From: Heligmosomoides polygyrus polygyrus
Lineage: Eukaryota; Nematoda; Chromadorea; Rhabditida; Heligmosomidae
DNA length: 64,000 nucleotides
Assembly: GCA_947396885.1 (NCBI GenBank)
Contig: OX377202.1
Coordinates: 69,226,643-69,290,642 of the forward strand
Direction of reading: 5' to 3'
Shown here in pieces: positions 32,401 to 44,292 of this stretch. Below the pieces are notes generated by a model. It saw nothing but the letters and a program-made list of their open reading frames with translations. It did no database searches and had not been told where the DNA came from. The stretch's first letter is position 1; each line of letters begins with the position of its first letter. The translations under genes and the position numbers were made by a program.

Positions 32401-34550
32401 TTCTTGAAGAAGTCGAATAGAACAGGAAGCAAAACACTGCTCCTCGAGGCGAAACTGCTAGCATCCTGCTACGCTTTCATTTGTTCCGCCTCCACTACAC
32501 TAGGAGGAAAATGTCTGTAAACGGTGAATGTTCAAGTCGGCCTGGTATTAACATTTATTTTCCCACAGATCAAATATTCTTCACAGACGAGGACACATAG
32601 TTTTGGAGAGCCCGTATTTTTGAGAACACGGAATGCAGTCGTTTGGTAATGTGCCAAGAAAGTTATTGTTCCAATATGGAGGTAATGAATCTGATTTTCT
32701 ACTCGTTTGCTGTAGCCAACGAATTTTTTGCATTTTTTGCATTGCGATACTTAAAAACAATTTGTATAATATTTCCTGAAAATTTCCTTACTCAAAATGC
32801 TTTCAACACGAGGTCCTTATACTTAATGAAGTCGAAATGCAATCCAAGTGCAACAAGAATACTGACTGTCCCGAGACTTTAATACATACTAGAGAATACT
32901 AGAAATACCTTCATATTTATCGAAGTTTTGGGATTGGGGCTTGAAAAAGGAAAAGAATTCATAGACTTGGTCGTCATCCTTAGTTTCAACAAGAAATACG
33001 AATAGGTTTAGTTGCAGGTCAAAATGGCAGCGTACGGAAAGGTGGTCGCTACCCGGCTCGGTCAAGATCTCAGCGTCGAAGTGAGTACGGTACGTTTTTC
33101 CATCACTATTTCGATGTTTTCTGCTTCGCACTACACCATTTTTGGCTGGGAGTACTTACAATGAGCAACGCATTCTTACGCCTTTCCCCGCCATTAGTAG
33201 TGCGCTGCTGAGAAGTGATATTTTAGATGTTTTCATACCACTATACTGTTTTCGTACTGTATGACACACGTTGCACAGTTTTGGTGAATTATTCTCCGTT
33301 TATAAAAGTATTTTCTATTGAAAAATTAAAAATACTACTTGTAGCAAGGATGGTTTTTCCTGCAAGCTAACGAAAATGTTTAGGGCAACATTTAAAAATT
33401 TATAGCACTTTCTTGCTACGTGAAAAAACACTAATTACTCTATGCGAAGAAGACAGCAATTATTCACTTTTTTGAATATTACCACGTAATCTTCGATCTC
33501 TTGTTAGGAGACAGAGCCGTAGTTCTCGACGAAAGAGCTGTATCTCATTAGAGTGGCCAATGCGGACGGAAGTCGATCTAATCCTTCTGCTCCTGGAGGC
33601 CATTCTTCTTTCCCTCATTCCAAATGGGCTCCTTGCTGGAAATCTTTGGCACTTTGGATCGGACAGTATTAATTTCCCATGTTTTTCTTACGCCTGAAGT
33701 TTTTTATACACTCGCCCAAAGGTGACACTTCCCGCTGCATGTGTCCTATTCATTTGGCAAAAATTCCACTCGCTTCACGACGAATGGGACATTACTCACA
33801 ATTCGAAGAGACCTAGCAAGAGGTTTCCTGCTCAGCTATGATTGTGTCACTTGCATTTACGAGGTTGCGGAATGCCTTTGATGGTGTTTAGGTGTGTATG
33901 TGTTGAACTGCAGTTCACATCCTTTCTTGACACGATGACCGTCTCCGATTTAGCATTCACATCAGCTCTATTCACTGCACCTTTTTTAATCGATGACAAC
34001 AACTGGGAAGTCTGAGGGCTTCTGCTAATGCGTGCCAGAAGCTTATGCATCACCATTACCCCTGGCAGCAAAATGGTGGTATCACACTAATTGGCTTTCC
34101 CCTATGCTAGAAATGATCTCATGGTTCCTATTGACGAACTATTACGAGCAGATTTTGTGTTTTTTGTTTATGATTTTATGTGTAAAAGAAGTCTAGGCTT
34201 CTTGACTTGAGCAGCTTTTCTTTTTCATGTAGCCGCCGTTTTAGAGGAACTTTTTTGCTGGGATCATCTATAGCGGTTCAGATTACAATTTGTCCTGTGC
34301 AGAACTCACGGATTTGCCCCGTTATAGAGTCTTCGGACTCTATTGTTAGAGGAATCTCGGGCCGTTTGTTGCAGGGTCACGTAGCGCGCACGAGGGTGGT
34401 GGAATGAATCAGGCACACTATCTGATTGTGCGGAGTACTTCGCTCCCATGGCAGAGCCTGACTACCAGCTACCAGTGTTGTACTTCAGTCAAGAAGAGCG
34501 ACACTAAAGGGGCCTCGATTCACTGAACCCCAAAGAGATTATGGGTATAG
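29420..34550. other. Unassigned stretch, AT-rich
   Basis: No recognisable coding sequence in 5 kb. The 30620-31050 segment is less AT-rich and open on several frames (109 codons minus, 102 plus), so it could hold a host exon, but no motif is recognisable. Around 29636-29665 a short inverted repeat (AAATAAACAA and TTGTTTATTT) forms a possible hairpin. Confidence 0.35.
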
Positions 34551-34554
34551 GGGT

Positions 34555-34596
34555 GGTTCATCTCAAAGTGCCATGGTCACCTGCCATTCTTCCCTT
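34555..34596 (-). repeat. Lone terminus of the 29.1-kb MITE family
   Basis: Read on the minus strand it begins AAGGGAAGAATGGCAGGTGA and continues CCATGGCACTTTGAGATGA, matching the 29074 end with several differences. The rest of the element is absent. Confidence 0.6.
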
Positions 34597-34654
34597 GTGT
34601 CAAATATCAAAGGGGAAAAGCGCGTGGTAACATGGTGGGAGGTTATCGTAGCCA

Positions 34655-34890
34655 TCGCCGGCACGGGAATCTATTTTGTTGGTTCGGGTTTCCAGCCTAG
34701 GCAAACCAAGCCGTGCATCCCTCCGGGGTTGATAAACTGGTATCTGATTCCGAATAAAACTGATCTTTCTCTTGGCTGGAGCCCGCAATCACTGCGTAGG
34801 CCGAATACGCATTCAAAAGGCCTCCATGATATGCCGTGGAAGTAGAATCGTGGTGCAACCCATGAATTGTATTGATTAATACCGTTCTTC
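34655..34890 (+). mobile_element. SINE-like repeat S, copy 1
   Basis: Shares AACCAAGCCGT, ATCCCTCCGGGGT and AATACGCATTC, in the same order and spacing, with 51.93-52.17 kb, and more weakly with 63.81-64.0 kb. GGTTCGGGTTTCC at its start resembles a degenerate B box. No coding capacity. A tRNA origin is inferred only. Confidence 0.6.
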
Positions 34891-34899
34891 ATCCCTTAT

Positions 34900-37800
34900 T
34901 ATAAATATTACGGGAGAAGCATCTCGAGCTGGTGGTGAGTCGAAAGCTAAGTCGAAAGTTAATGTCAATTGAGTACCTGTTGTGGCAGCAACTCTCTTTT
35001 TCCTTCATTCCAATTCTTACGCCATTTCACTCGAACCAATCCATTTAATCAATTAATCAAAAACAACGCAACCACGTCACACTGCAGAGGCGGGGCCTGA
35101 GAAGGACGAACCGCTTTATTCGAACATCGAGACGATCACACACTGAAGAACACGGAGCTCGGAGGGCAGTTTGTTGTTTAGAAAACGATAGTGTGTGTTA
35201 TCTTCGAAACTGTGGAGCAAGGATGTATGGAACTTTTTTTTTTGAGAAAAGGGGAACCCGGAATATGGAGCGGAAGAGCTCAAAATGGGCGGAAACCGGA
35301 ATACGAAACACGGAAAAGGAAATGACTCAGAACTCGTTCTTCATTTGTTTTTTCATAAATATATATCCATAATGATAGTAATAACTAAGTTGCCCAAACA
35401 AATCAACACTAACAAATTTAGGAATCGGAAGGGCAGCATGCGACTCTTTTCCAGCAACATGTGACAATAAAAGTCTTTTTATTCATATCATTACTAAGAT
35501 GAATTTTCAAAGATTCCTGGTGTGACGAATCGAAGACTGTGCAAAATCGCTCCGTAAACAAGAAAAAAGTATTTTAAACGCAACGAACCCAGCTGACTAT
35601 GTAGAAGGATGCCCGAGATTTCGCCGCTAACGAAACTTGAGCGGTCTTAGTGAATGTCCCGGTGGGAGGGGGCAGCGCTAAGGTTACAGATGCGTTCAGC
35701 ATTTCGCGACACGACAATCAATCTCTGAGTTCGCGTCGGTACCATAATATCATTTGGCATTACCTGAAGCAGTGGAACAAGCTCAAAGGAGGGAGTGAAT
35801 AGGCAAGACACCGATTGTCCTCCTCTGCCTGGGATAGACCCAATGTCTCCTATGGAAAGCATTGTTAACAACCTAAGAGCGCTTATAGAACTTTAATCTA
35901 GATTTCATGTTCCAGGCGAGATTTAAAATTATTTGGCAAAAGGATGCGCGTGCTCCGAATAAAGAAGTTGATACCTGATTCAAACAAATGTTCTATGGTT
36001 TTGTACTATACTAATCGGTAGAACATCATCGCAGGAAAAGAAAAAATCCAAATCGGTTATCACCCTGTTTTGACATAAGCATGCACCACTGGTTTGAAAG
36101 CAACGCAATCCAAAAAGGAGATGCATAGGTAATTCTTTCTTCAGCGTTTTCTTTAAGTTCGCATATTCATAGGTCAAGTTCGCTCCCAACAGTTCTTTGA
36201 AACTATTCTAGTAAGAGCTTAAAGAACATCGAGTAGCTTGCCTAACGCAATAGTTTCAACCCCAGCTAACTTCAATCACAAACTTGAAGCGCACCTCAAG
36301 CAAAGTGGTTTTTTCGAATGCTTCTTTTCTCTAAATCCCAGACAGCGATTCAGTGCAAGCGAACCAGTCTCTATAACTTCGAAACTTCGGGAGTTAAACC
36401 GATAAAATGTAGATTTCCCTTACAAATAAATTTTTACTTGACAACGGACTGCGCTAACTTTTTTTGATAAACTATTGTGAATGGATATGGATACTTGTTT
36501 AAAAAAAACGCTGCCTCTATCAAATGCAAAAAGACATTCCAAAAAAATCAATATTTTGATAGATCACCAGTACCTTTTTCAGTGAGTGAACAGCTTGAAA
36601 AAGCACTTTTCGTGCCACGCAATTCATCGAAGAAGCCATTTTTCACAAATCTCCAAAAAGCAACTTTTCCTTGCAATCTTTTGTGATCAACTGATTTCGC
36701 ATCACTTTTGGAACAGTAATTGTTTTCCACTTTTGCTGGTCTTTGGAGAGCCAACGTTTGCTGTGTTCTTTTGTGTTAAACAGATTTTGTATCACCTTGA
36801 CTCAGGAATGACTTCTATGTTCTAAATGAAGGCAGCGCAAAGCAGTGGTGAGTCACCATTTCCATTCCGTCTTCCGCCTCAAAAGACAACGGAATACGGA
36901 ACGAAAAGGAAGGGCTAAAAACGGCCAAAAACCGGAATTCGGAACGCGGAAACGAAAATTCCACACATCCCTGCTGTGAAGACCACATGGAAGCAAGAGA
37001 GTGAGTGTCACCGGATGCCATAAGCGTGGGCTGAAGTCAGGGGCTTATAAATCACACTTCCATGCGCTTAACGTTTTATATGTTTACGAAACACGTTAAC
37101 TAAATAAGCTCGTCAGCTCAGCCACTGACTCCGACTTTGCTTCGTTTTGCCTTGTATGGGCTCTTTGGACAAATGTAACGAAGACTGTTGATGTGCTCAA
37201 CAACTCCATGATAACAGGTTGCCTACCAAAATATGCGGGAAGTCCCTGAGTCGCGGAGTGAGAAGCCTCAAACAAAACTTGAGTAAATTTGGGCCGCCCT
37301 TCAGCATCTCTTGTCAAATTGAAATGGAATGACCGATCAATGCTGCGAGAGAGACAAGTGATTTTGATTTCGGTGACTCTCGGTAACTGAATACGCAGCG
37401 GATGTCGGTGAGTAAAGCTTGAAAACTTTATTCAAGTCTGACTACTGTCCAGATTAGTATTTTCGTGTCGATAATATGCAGATACATTGAGTCGATTCAA
37501 ATACACGATCTTTCGGTGTCTTAAACGCTCGCTTCCTTACATGTTAATGCGTATGCGTTATACTCGTCTGTACTCCTAACTTAAAGAAATTCAAAGCATA
37601 AGGTTCGGCTAGGCTCTTAAGCGCTTGTGGAGTTCAGAGGAGCACGATTTTTCGCTCCCGGCTCGGTCATCGCAGGGCTATCTTCTCTAATCGACAGCGC
37701 ACTCATTCCAAATGCCCTCCTTAACTTTGCGGCACACATGGGGTGAATTCTATGAAGACAAGCGATATTCTCCGAAATGCCCTGCTTGACTTGGCATATG

Positions 37801-38029
37801 TAGATGTAGATTATTTGTTAATTTCAGTCTATTTGCTTTAAAAAGGTAGGAGGGCAAAGTGCTGTAGTCATCAAAAGACATATATGTAACAGGAAGATCG
37901 CTGTTGATTAATCCTTTGCGGACTGGGTGCGCTACGTTCAGATTGGTCAGAAAGTCCTAATTCAATTAACATTTTTCTTCTTTATTTTTTATTCAGCGTC
38001 CAATGGAATTTAGTCAACAATATATTTAA
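34900..38029. other. Unassigned stretch with two CGGAA-rich patches
   Basis: 35255-35330 and 36888-36968 are rich in GGAA units (ACCGGAAT, CGGAAC, CGGAAA) in the same orientation and look like copies of one short repeat. 35647-35880 contains, on the minus strand, a possible degenerate tRNA-like B box (GGGTCTATCCC). No coding sequence recognised. Confidence 0.4.
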
Positions 38030-38770
38030 TTACCACATTTGGTCACTACGCCTTCCCACCTAGTAAGCCATTTAGCAATTCCCTTTTCCCAAAACTGGGG
38101 AGACGGAAGGCCGAAGAAATCACTAGTCGCGGTTCCAACACCTTCAACCTTGGTGAATTTTTTTCCGCTAAGAATGCGTCGCCAGGGCAATATCAGTAGG
38201 AGAGGTAGGTAAACCAGCCTAGTTCTTTCAATTTTTCAAAGGTCGTCTTAGCTGTATGGAGCCGAGGGTTATTGTGGAGTAGGTGGAAAAGTGCTTGTGT
38301 CTGCCGTTTTTCTTGGGAGCAACACGGCACGATGCGCGTTAGCATAGTAAGGAACTAGTCTCACAACTTCCAGAAACTCCTCACGGTGAATAAGAATCTG
38401 GCGAACGAATGCCCAGGTAAATCGTGGTATGGGTCACGGCATGGGGGCCACATTAGGTTAACACTTTTCTGTAGCCGAGGGGCTGGAAGCGAGTGAGGCT
38501 TGTTGGATGGGTGCGCCCGAGTCTCGTCGCAAGGCTGCGGTGCTAACCTCGAATCCGCTTGCGGAGCGTCGAGAACGACGGGTTTTTCCACTGTGTGAAG
38601 GCGTCCTGATCGGGGTCTGTCGCTGAAGTCCGTGCCTCCTCTTCGGAAGCGAGCTAGCCAGTAGTTGACAGCGCTGATGGAAGTGGTGCCTTCCCAATGC
38701 GCTGTTGATCATTCTAACGACTGTCATCGTTCCAGTGCCTCCTTGGCATTCATAGACGGCGATGGCTCGA
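38030..38770 (-). mobile_element. Decayed mariner transposase, related to the 22-kb copy
   Basis: The minus strand ends with FWEKGIAKWLTRWEGVV and a KCGN tail, matching the mariner C-terminal FYxxGIxxLxxRWxxVVxxxG block. Upstream, around 38460-38540, nucleotide similarity to 22690-22770 is obvious (AACACTTTT.TGTAG, GGCTGGAAGCGA, TTGGATGGGTGC). Frames are broken throughout and catalytic residues are not recoverable. Confidence 0.6.
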
Positions 38771-38779
38771 AGGTTCTCT

Positions 38780-39945
38780 TGTGGAATTGACCAGGATTAA
38801 AGTTAAGGTAGGCATTGTGACTCCAAACTGCTAGCCCGAAAGTTCTGGGACCTTCACAAGATCGGCCCAAGAAATTCTGCCCATCCTAATATTTTTGAGA
38901 GATATTGTGAGAGGGGAGTCTGAGTATGTGCTCCTGATTTGCAATGAATTGTGGTGGGCAGGCGTGGAACGGGCCAGTGTTCTCTCTTTACTAGTCAGGT
39001 GTGGTAACACGTCATCGAATTCAAAGGGGTGGAAGACATGGTTGGCGCTGGCGAGGTCCAAACTTTGCCGATTTCTTCAGCTCATTCAGTGGTGGCCCCT
39101 CGGACAGTGATCCGCACCTCCCTAGTCATGCACATAACACTTAGCCCATTGGGCACTTCTTCAGTTCGTGTTAGCGTCGAGTTCAGTAAAGACGGAATGT
39201 GTTGTGCATATGCAGTTGCATTCTTCGCGAATGCTTCGACATAACTACCATTCATACACAAATTCGGCAGATAATTCCTCCATCTAAAAACGAAGATATG
39301 TATTGCTGTCGTCGAAAATTTAATCCAATTGTTTTTGTTTTTCTCTTTGATGACAGCGCGGCCAGGGGATGTGACGAATAAATAACAAGTCCCGTTTCCT
39401 GGAGTTTTCTCGTTAGCCTCACATGAAAAATAAATTACTGTCGTTGTTCGCCTCAGTTGCAAGAAGCCGCGTAGGGTCAAACGTGGGTTCGATTTTTGCC
39501 AGAAATTTACGACCCCTCTTCCAGAGCAGGTTTGACAAGACCCACTAGCTCTTACCCAGCCTTATTCTATTTACCTGTTACCATTTTCTGTGTTTTGGGT
39601 AGTTTTGAATCTCATAAAAATTGTTTTTCCAGGTGTGGCTTGGTCAATGTGGAGAGCCGCAAACGACATTGTTTGCTGAAAGAGGCATGTCATGAATATG
39701 GAATTGAATCCAATATTGTTGACTGTTTCCATAGTAAAAAAAGGATTCCCTTGTAGCAGTCTTGAAATTAATCAGGACGGGTTCAAGTTCCGCCGATTAA
39801 GCAGAATGTCACGGCACGATACAGCTGTTTACCTGAATGAGCGCCATCTGTATCTGAGACTGTACTCTGTAAAATATCTTGCTAATTGCTTTGAAAATTT
39901 AAGCGCCTTTTCACGGTTTAAAGTTCAATTTTAACTCGAATAAGG
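38780..39945. other. Unassigned stretch
   Basis: Open frames up to 132 codons (39480-39082, minus) with no recognised motif. Confidence 0.4.
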
Positions 39946-39949
39946 TTTC

Positions 39950-40105
39950 CATTGACCCAGCAAAGTTATTCGAAGGGGTGCTCGCAAGATTCATGAGAGG
40001 GAAGTTGAAACATCGAGTTTCAGTTGCTAAGTCGCGAACCAGATCGGGCTTCTTAACCTATCGAAATCTCATGGGATTGAACCTGCTGCTGGGCAAATAG
40101 GGAGA
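39950..40105 (+). mobile_element. Small LINE fragment, same family as 7.9-8.7 kb
   Basis: The translation around VSIDPAKLFEGVLARFMRG and KLKHRVSVAKSRTRSGFLTY parallels VSIDTNKFLDRILTRSVRG and ELTLRVSVAQSQIRSDFLTY at 8530-8640. Only the last part of the ORF is present. Confidence 0.7.
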
Positions 40106-40568
40106 TCTAGAAGGTTTGACTGATTAAGCCTGCAGAAAAGAGAGTGCTGCAAAAAGATGGAAACTGTTTAAACGGTTTCTGGTCGATTTTCAGAAATGGT
40201 CCAAAAAATAAAAGAAGTAAAAGCTCTGCGCCGCATAGAAGATAATACTTTAAATGCTCCTTCTAAATGGAATAATTACATTTTTATGTTTTATAAAGCG
40301 TTACTAGATTTTCTAATACTCCGAAAACTCTCCGATTTGAGACCGACTGGGTGCGAACAATTGCGATCTCAGACTTTGCCATTGGCATATGATGGCTGTA
40401 TTACCGCGAAAGTAAATTTCTTCCTATCTGAAAGAGAACACTTTTGAAAGGGCAAAAATGTACGTTACAAAAATTCAAAACCTGCTTGTTATTCCTTTCT
40501 GCATAGATGCTCCATCATTGTCTTCGATTTTTGCATCGATTTTTTTTTCAGCGAACGAAGAAAAATGA

Positions 40569-40570
40569 GC

Positions 40571-40617
<47 letters not shown>

Positions 40618-40637
40618 TTCTCCTTCTTCTTCAGCGT
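40569..40637. repeat. (TTC)n microsatellite, RTE 3' tail
   Basis: More than 60 bp of TTC units with few interruptions. On the minus strand it is (GAA)n immediately downstream of the RTE ORF. The other RTE copy, at 52.6-53.26 kb, also ends in GAA units, so this is the element's own simple-repeat tail. Confidence 0.85.
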
Positions 40638-42682
40638 TTGTCCCGCTTCATGGCGGGGTCCGCTTTCCTGGTGCCATTTCGCTATCCTTCCCGATCCCAC
40701 GCTAGATCACGGTGGACACCAGCTACTCCAAAGTCCTTGTGTAACGCATCAGCCCAGCGCTGCTTCGGCCGCCCTCTAGGTCGTTTTCCATCCACTTCGA
40801 AGTTGAGGCCTATCTTACGGACTCTGTCTTCGTTTCCATGCAGAACGTGGCCGTACCATCGTAAGCGAGCTTCGCGCATCTTGTCAGCTATCGGCGCGAC
40901 ATCGAATCTCTGCCGAATGGCATCGTTTCGGATACGGTCCAGGCGCGTGACTCCAGCCATCCACTGTAGCATCTTCGTTTCCATTACGCTGAGGCGACTT
41001 TCCGCTTGCCTTGTCGCAGGCCAGCATTCAGCACCGCACATCATTACCGGCCAGACGACGGTTCTATAGATCTTCGACTTTAAGCGCTCTGGAATCTTCT
41101 TGTCGCAGAGTACTCCAGTCAACGAGCGCCACTTGGACCAAGCTGCACTCACGCGTAAGTTCACTCCAAACATCAGACCGCCGTCAGACGCTATTGCTGT
41201 TCCTAGGTATTTAAACATCGAAGTGCGTGCAAGCTCAGTGTCATTAATCTTAATGGATCCGGACCCGTTTACGTCAGTCGTTAGATACTCAATCTTCTTG
41301 ACGTTCAGCCTGATCCCGATCATCTCTAAGCGATCACTCCAAGCTTGCACCTGCCGCTCTAGTTCACCTTTATCTTCGCAGGTGAGCATTATGTCGTCAG
41401 CATATAGCAACGTCGAAGGAACGGGCTTCTAAAGATCTCGCGTAATGGCATCCATTACGACATCAAAGAGGAGTGGGGAAAGCGCAGAACCTTGGTGTAC
41501 CCCGACAGAGATGGGAAACTCCATCGAGGTTCCTGCTGCAGCTTGCACACGACTCTTTGGACAAGAGCTAGCATTCGCAGCCACTCTACAAGTTCTTCGG
41601 GGACACCGTGTTGTCGTAGCGCGTGCGCACCATATAACCTCACGCGGTACGCGATTGAAGGCCTCCTCCAGTCGAGAAAGGAAAGATGCACCGGCTTCTG
41701 TTTTTCGTGATGCTTTTCCACCAGAAGGCAGGCGACATGAATGACATCGATGGTGCCACAACCAGCCACGAAGCCACACCGATTGTTGGAAAGCTGAACG
41801 ATTTCACGGTTTCTTTATCGAGGGTTCGCTCGACAATCTTCATACTGTGCGAAAGCAAGCGAATCGGACGGTAATTTGAGCAGTCTGCAGGGCTGCCCCT
41901 CTTCTTGAAAACAGGAATCGTCGTACTTTCTTGCCAACCATCAGGCACCTTCTTCTCCGCTACAACCTGGTTAAAAAAACTCGGCCAACCACTCAGCAGA
42001 GTACCAGAACTTCGACTTCCATACATCAGCTTGCAAGTCATCTGGACCAGTCGCCTTGTCCGGTCTCATCTTCCTCAGGGCGGCATTGGCTTCCTCCACG
42101 GTGATCTTGGGGAGGGGACCATGGATAGGAGCCATGGAAGCGACGGCCGGAACTCTTCTGTCGAAATTCCCTCGAAATAATCGCGCCGTCGCTTCAAGGC
42201 CTTTTTGCGCTCTGTCAGAAGATGGTCGTTCTCATCATTGATGCCAAAGAACTTCTCTATATCCTCGCACTGGCGATGACGGCTTTTCGCAGGTCGGTAC
42301 AAACACCGCTCACCATCGCGCGGCTCGAGCTTTTCGTAGTCATAATTGCAATGGGTGGCTTTTGCAGCGGCCACAGCCCTCTTGGCAGCTTTTTTCGCTT
42401 CGTGGTACTTTTGCCAGTTATCGGCTGTCTTGTCGCCGAGACAGAAGCACATGATAAAGCGCTTTCTTCTCTCAAACCTTTTCTTTCACATCGTCCGTCC
42501 ACAGCCATGCCTGCTTGTCGACCTTTCGTCGTCCAGGCTTCGTAATACCAAGTTCTGATATCGCAGCTTGAAATATCGCGTCACTAGCCCCTCTCCAAGT
42601 TTCATTGGCAGTTGTGACTGTCGGTAACCGTACGCGAGAAATCACAGCTGCTTCCTTCTCTTTAGCAAGCACGCTGATAACA
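40638..42682 (-). mobile_element. RTE-type LINE, 5'-truncated, about 2 kb
   Basis: Reading downwards on the minus strand in shifting frames: LAKEKEAAVISRVRLP (42660), KVDKQAWLWTDDVK, YHEAKKAAKRAVAAAKATHC, DIEKFFGINDEN, VPDGWQESTTIPVFKKRGSP, YRPIRLLSHSMKI, the RT core HQGSALSPLLFDVVMDAITR, LYADDIMLTCEDKG and the C-terminal thumb. At least four frameshifts interrupt it. The 5' end is lost at about 42682, where a mariner starts. The endonuclease domain is absent. RT core motifs survive but the element is dead. Confidence 0.92.
40682..41410 (-). CDS. RTE reverse transcriptase fragment with YADD box
   Basis: A 242-codon open frame beginning MLYADDIMLTCEDKGELERQ, so the catalytic YADD is at residues 3-6. 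It continues through VKKIEYLTTDVNGSGSIKIN, FKYLGTAIASDGG, LKSKIYRTVVWPVMMCGAEC, METKMLQWMAGVTRLDRIRN, RLRWYGHVLHGNEDRVRK and RPRGRPKQRWADAL. This is the RT palm end, thumb and C-terminal region of RTE elements. Upstream RT parts lie in other frames. The ATG is internal, not a natural start. Confidence 0.85.
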   Translation of the reverse strand: MLYADDIMLTCEDKGELERQVQAWSDRLEMIGIRLNVKKIEYLTTDVNGSGSIKINDTELARTSMFKYLGTAIASDGGLMFGVNLRVSAAWSKWRSLTGVLCDKKIPERLKSKIYRTVVWPVMMCGAECWPATRQAESRLSVMETKMLQWMAGVTRLDRIRNDAIRQRFDVAPIADKMREARLRWYGHVLHGNEDRVRKIGLNFEVDGKRPRGRPKQRWADALHKDFGVAGVHRDLAWDREG

Positions 42683-42684
42683 TA

Positions 42685-43520
42685 TTGGGTCGGTGCATAA
42701 TTTTTTCCATGAAAGAACCTGATTTTAGTGTTTTATTTTTCAACCAAACAAATCTTCCATCAACAACCTAATCATCGTCAGTGTCGACAGTATTTCAGAG
42801 ACAACGTTTCAATGTCCTTGCGCCAGAAAGAAGGAGGCTAAGAGGCAAATAAAGGCAAATCTCATTTATAGGCGGTCGTAATTATAGAGCATCTTCTCGC
42901 GCAGATGCTGCTTGAGAGCTCACAAGGGGTAGTAGTCTCGGGGCGTCATGACGGGACTGTATGATGGATGAAGCATTGTCGTCCAGCGAAGGGAAGCCGC
43001 GAGTTCACTTCACCACGTGTGGTCTTGCGCTGTCGTGGAGGAGGGCGGATTCGACGTTTCGGTCGATTTTCACAGAAAGCCAGTTTCTGGAGCTGTTTTG
43101 TGTGGACGTCAATATCGAGGGTGTGATTGTGGTCGAACAGTTCCCAGTAGATTATGCCTCGTGATTCCCAAAAAACGGAGAGAAGAATCTTTGATTCCCA
43201 TTTCAATTTTTATTTTTTAAAATTTCTTTCGATTCATTTCGCTCATTAGTCGCTCCGAGCCTAAATGCAGTACCGATCCGATCGGCCGCATCCTCCAAAT
43301 CGGTGCCAAGTTTTTGGTCGTAGAGGTTAATGGCTCGTAGCTGAAGCTGATCCATGTTATTCAAAATTGGTCCACGGGTTCCCTCACGTGCGCTTATCTC
43401 ATGCACCCGTTCCTTAGAAGTTTCTAGAATCTAGTACGCGATTTTACAAGAATTGCCCAGACTGTCCCCAAGAAATTCCGAATAAACCCAAATGTGGACA
43501 AAAATTATGCACCAACCTAA
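42685..43520 (-). mobile_element. Internally deleted mariner, 836 bp, with terminal repeats
   Basis: The ends are inverted repeats: TTGGGTCGGTGCATAATTTT on the left, and TTAGGTTGGTGCATAATTTT when the right end is read inwards. The left flank is TA; the right flank is CA, a likely decayed TA. The minus strand encodes mariner pieces: KILLSVFWESRGIIYWELFD, HNHTLDIDVHTKQLQKLA and, in another frame, LLHDSARPHVVK (second catalytic Asp intact). Autonomous mariners are about 1.3 kb, so around 450 bp is missing and stops are present. It abuts the RTE's lost 5' end. Confidence 0.85.
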
Positions 43521-44042
43521 CAGACTATCGTTGCAGAAAGTCATAATTTTTCATTATACTTGTTGAAACCCTTGAAATTTCATGATACAAGATTTCATGC
43601 ATATAAGTTATACAAAAAATTATCTCCACAAAGAATGACGATTTTTTGTGTAAGATCCTCGCATAATCATAACAATGACCACTGATGAAATGATTGATTT
43701 TCTTACTGTATAGTAGTCTGGGAAAGAAATTGTATGAGGCAAAATTTCGCTCCTTAAGTTTCAGTCAACCCACACTTTATTCGGAACATAGCGAGGTGAA
43801 AACCAACTAAAGTTATCGAGCGATGAAGAAAACACGTGTGGAGCGGAAAATCATAGTCGTTCTCAGTAAACAAGCAGAAGAAAGAAAGGAAAAGCTTCAA
43901 TAATAATTAAAAACAACAACAAATTGCAGGTAATCTTCGAACAAAACACACGCATTTACACACGGACTCCCGGTAGTCGCAACTCTGATGCCAGTATATC
44001 AAGGTATAAGCCGAGAGGGGACGGAGGGCTGCACATTCCGCG
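43521..44042. other. Unassigned stretch, AT-rich
   Basis: Nothing recognised between the mariner and the Y14 pseudogene. Confidence 0.4.
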
Positions 44043-44292
44043 CTACTTCCTTCCTTTGTTTGACGGCGGCTTCACGAAGCACCAGTTGACAGCGATCTTC
44101 TGCCCAGCAAATCCTCGCATTCAGTCCTTCGAAGGCTGCGGCGGCTTCCTTTTGTGTCTCAAATTCGACCAAAGCCTAACCTTTCAGGAAACCCGTTCGT
44201 CGATCGAGGTTAAGGTGCACATTCTTAATCTCTCCATAGTCTCCGAAATTGTCCTGTACGTCTTATTCCGTGGCCTCTTCGTTGTCCCCTTC
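44043..44292 (-). pseudogene. rnp-4: Y14/RBM8A (exon-junction complex RRM protein) pseudogene
   Basis: The minus strand reads NEEATE, stop, DVQDNFGDYGEIKNVHLNLD, RRTGFLKG, stop, ALVEFETQKEAAAAFEGLN, then after a one-base frameshift GQKIAVNWCFVKPPSNKGRK and a TAG stop at 44045-44043. This is the RNA-recognition motif and C-terminus of Y14 (RNP1-like GFLKGYALVEF, RNP2-side residues lost). Y14 binds Mago in the exon-junction complex in the nucleus. Two in-frame stops and a frameshift show it is dead. The block is continuous without introns, so it may be a retrocopy or a duplicated exon. The N-terminal half and any poly(A) tail were not found. The symbol refers to the parent gene. Confidence 0.85.

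Noticed and set aside
40507..40779. Plus-strand frame with a poly-Phe run
   Set aside because: It is the (TTC)n tail of the antisense RTE followed by antisense RTE sequence.
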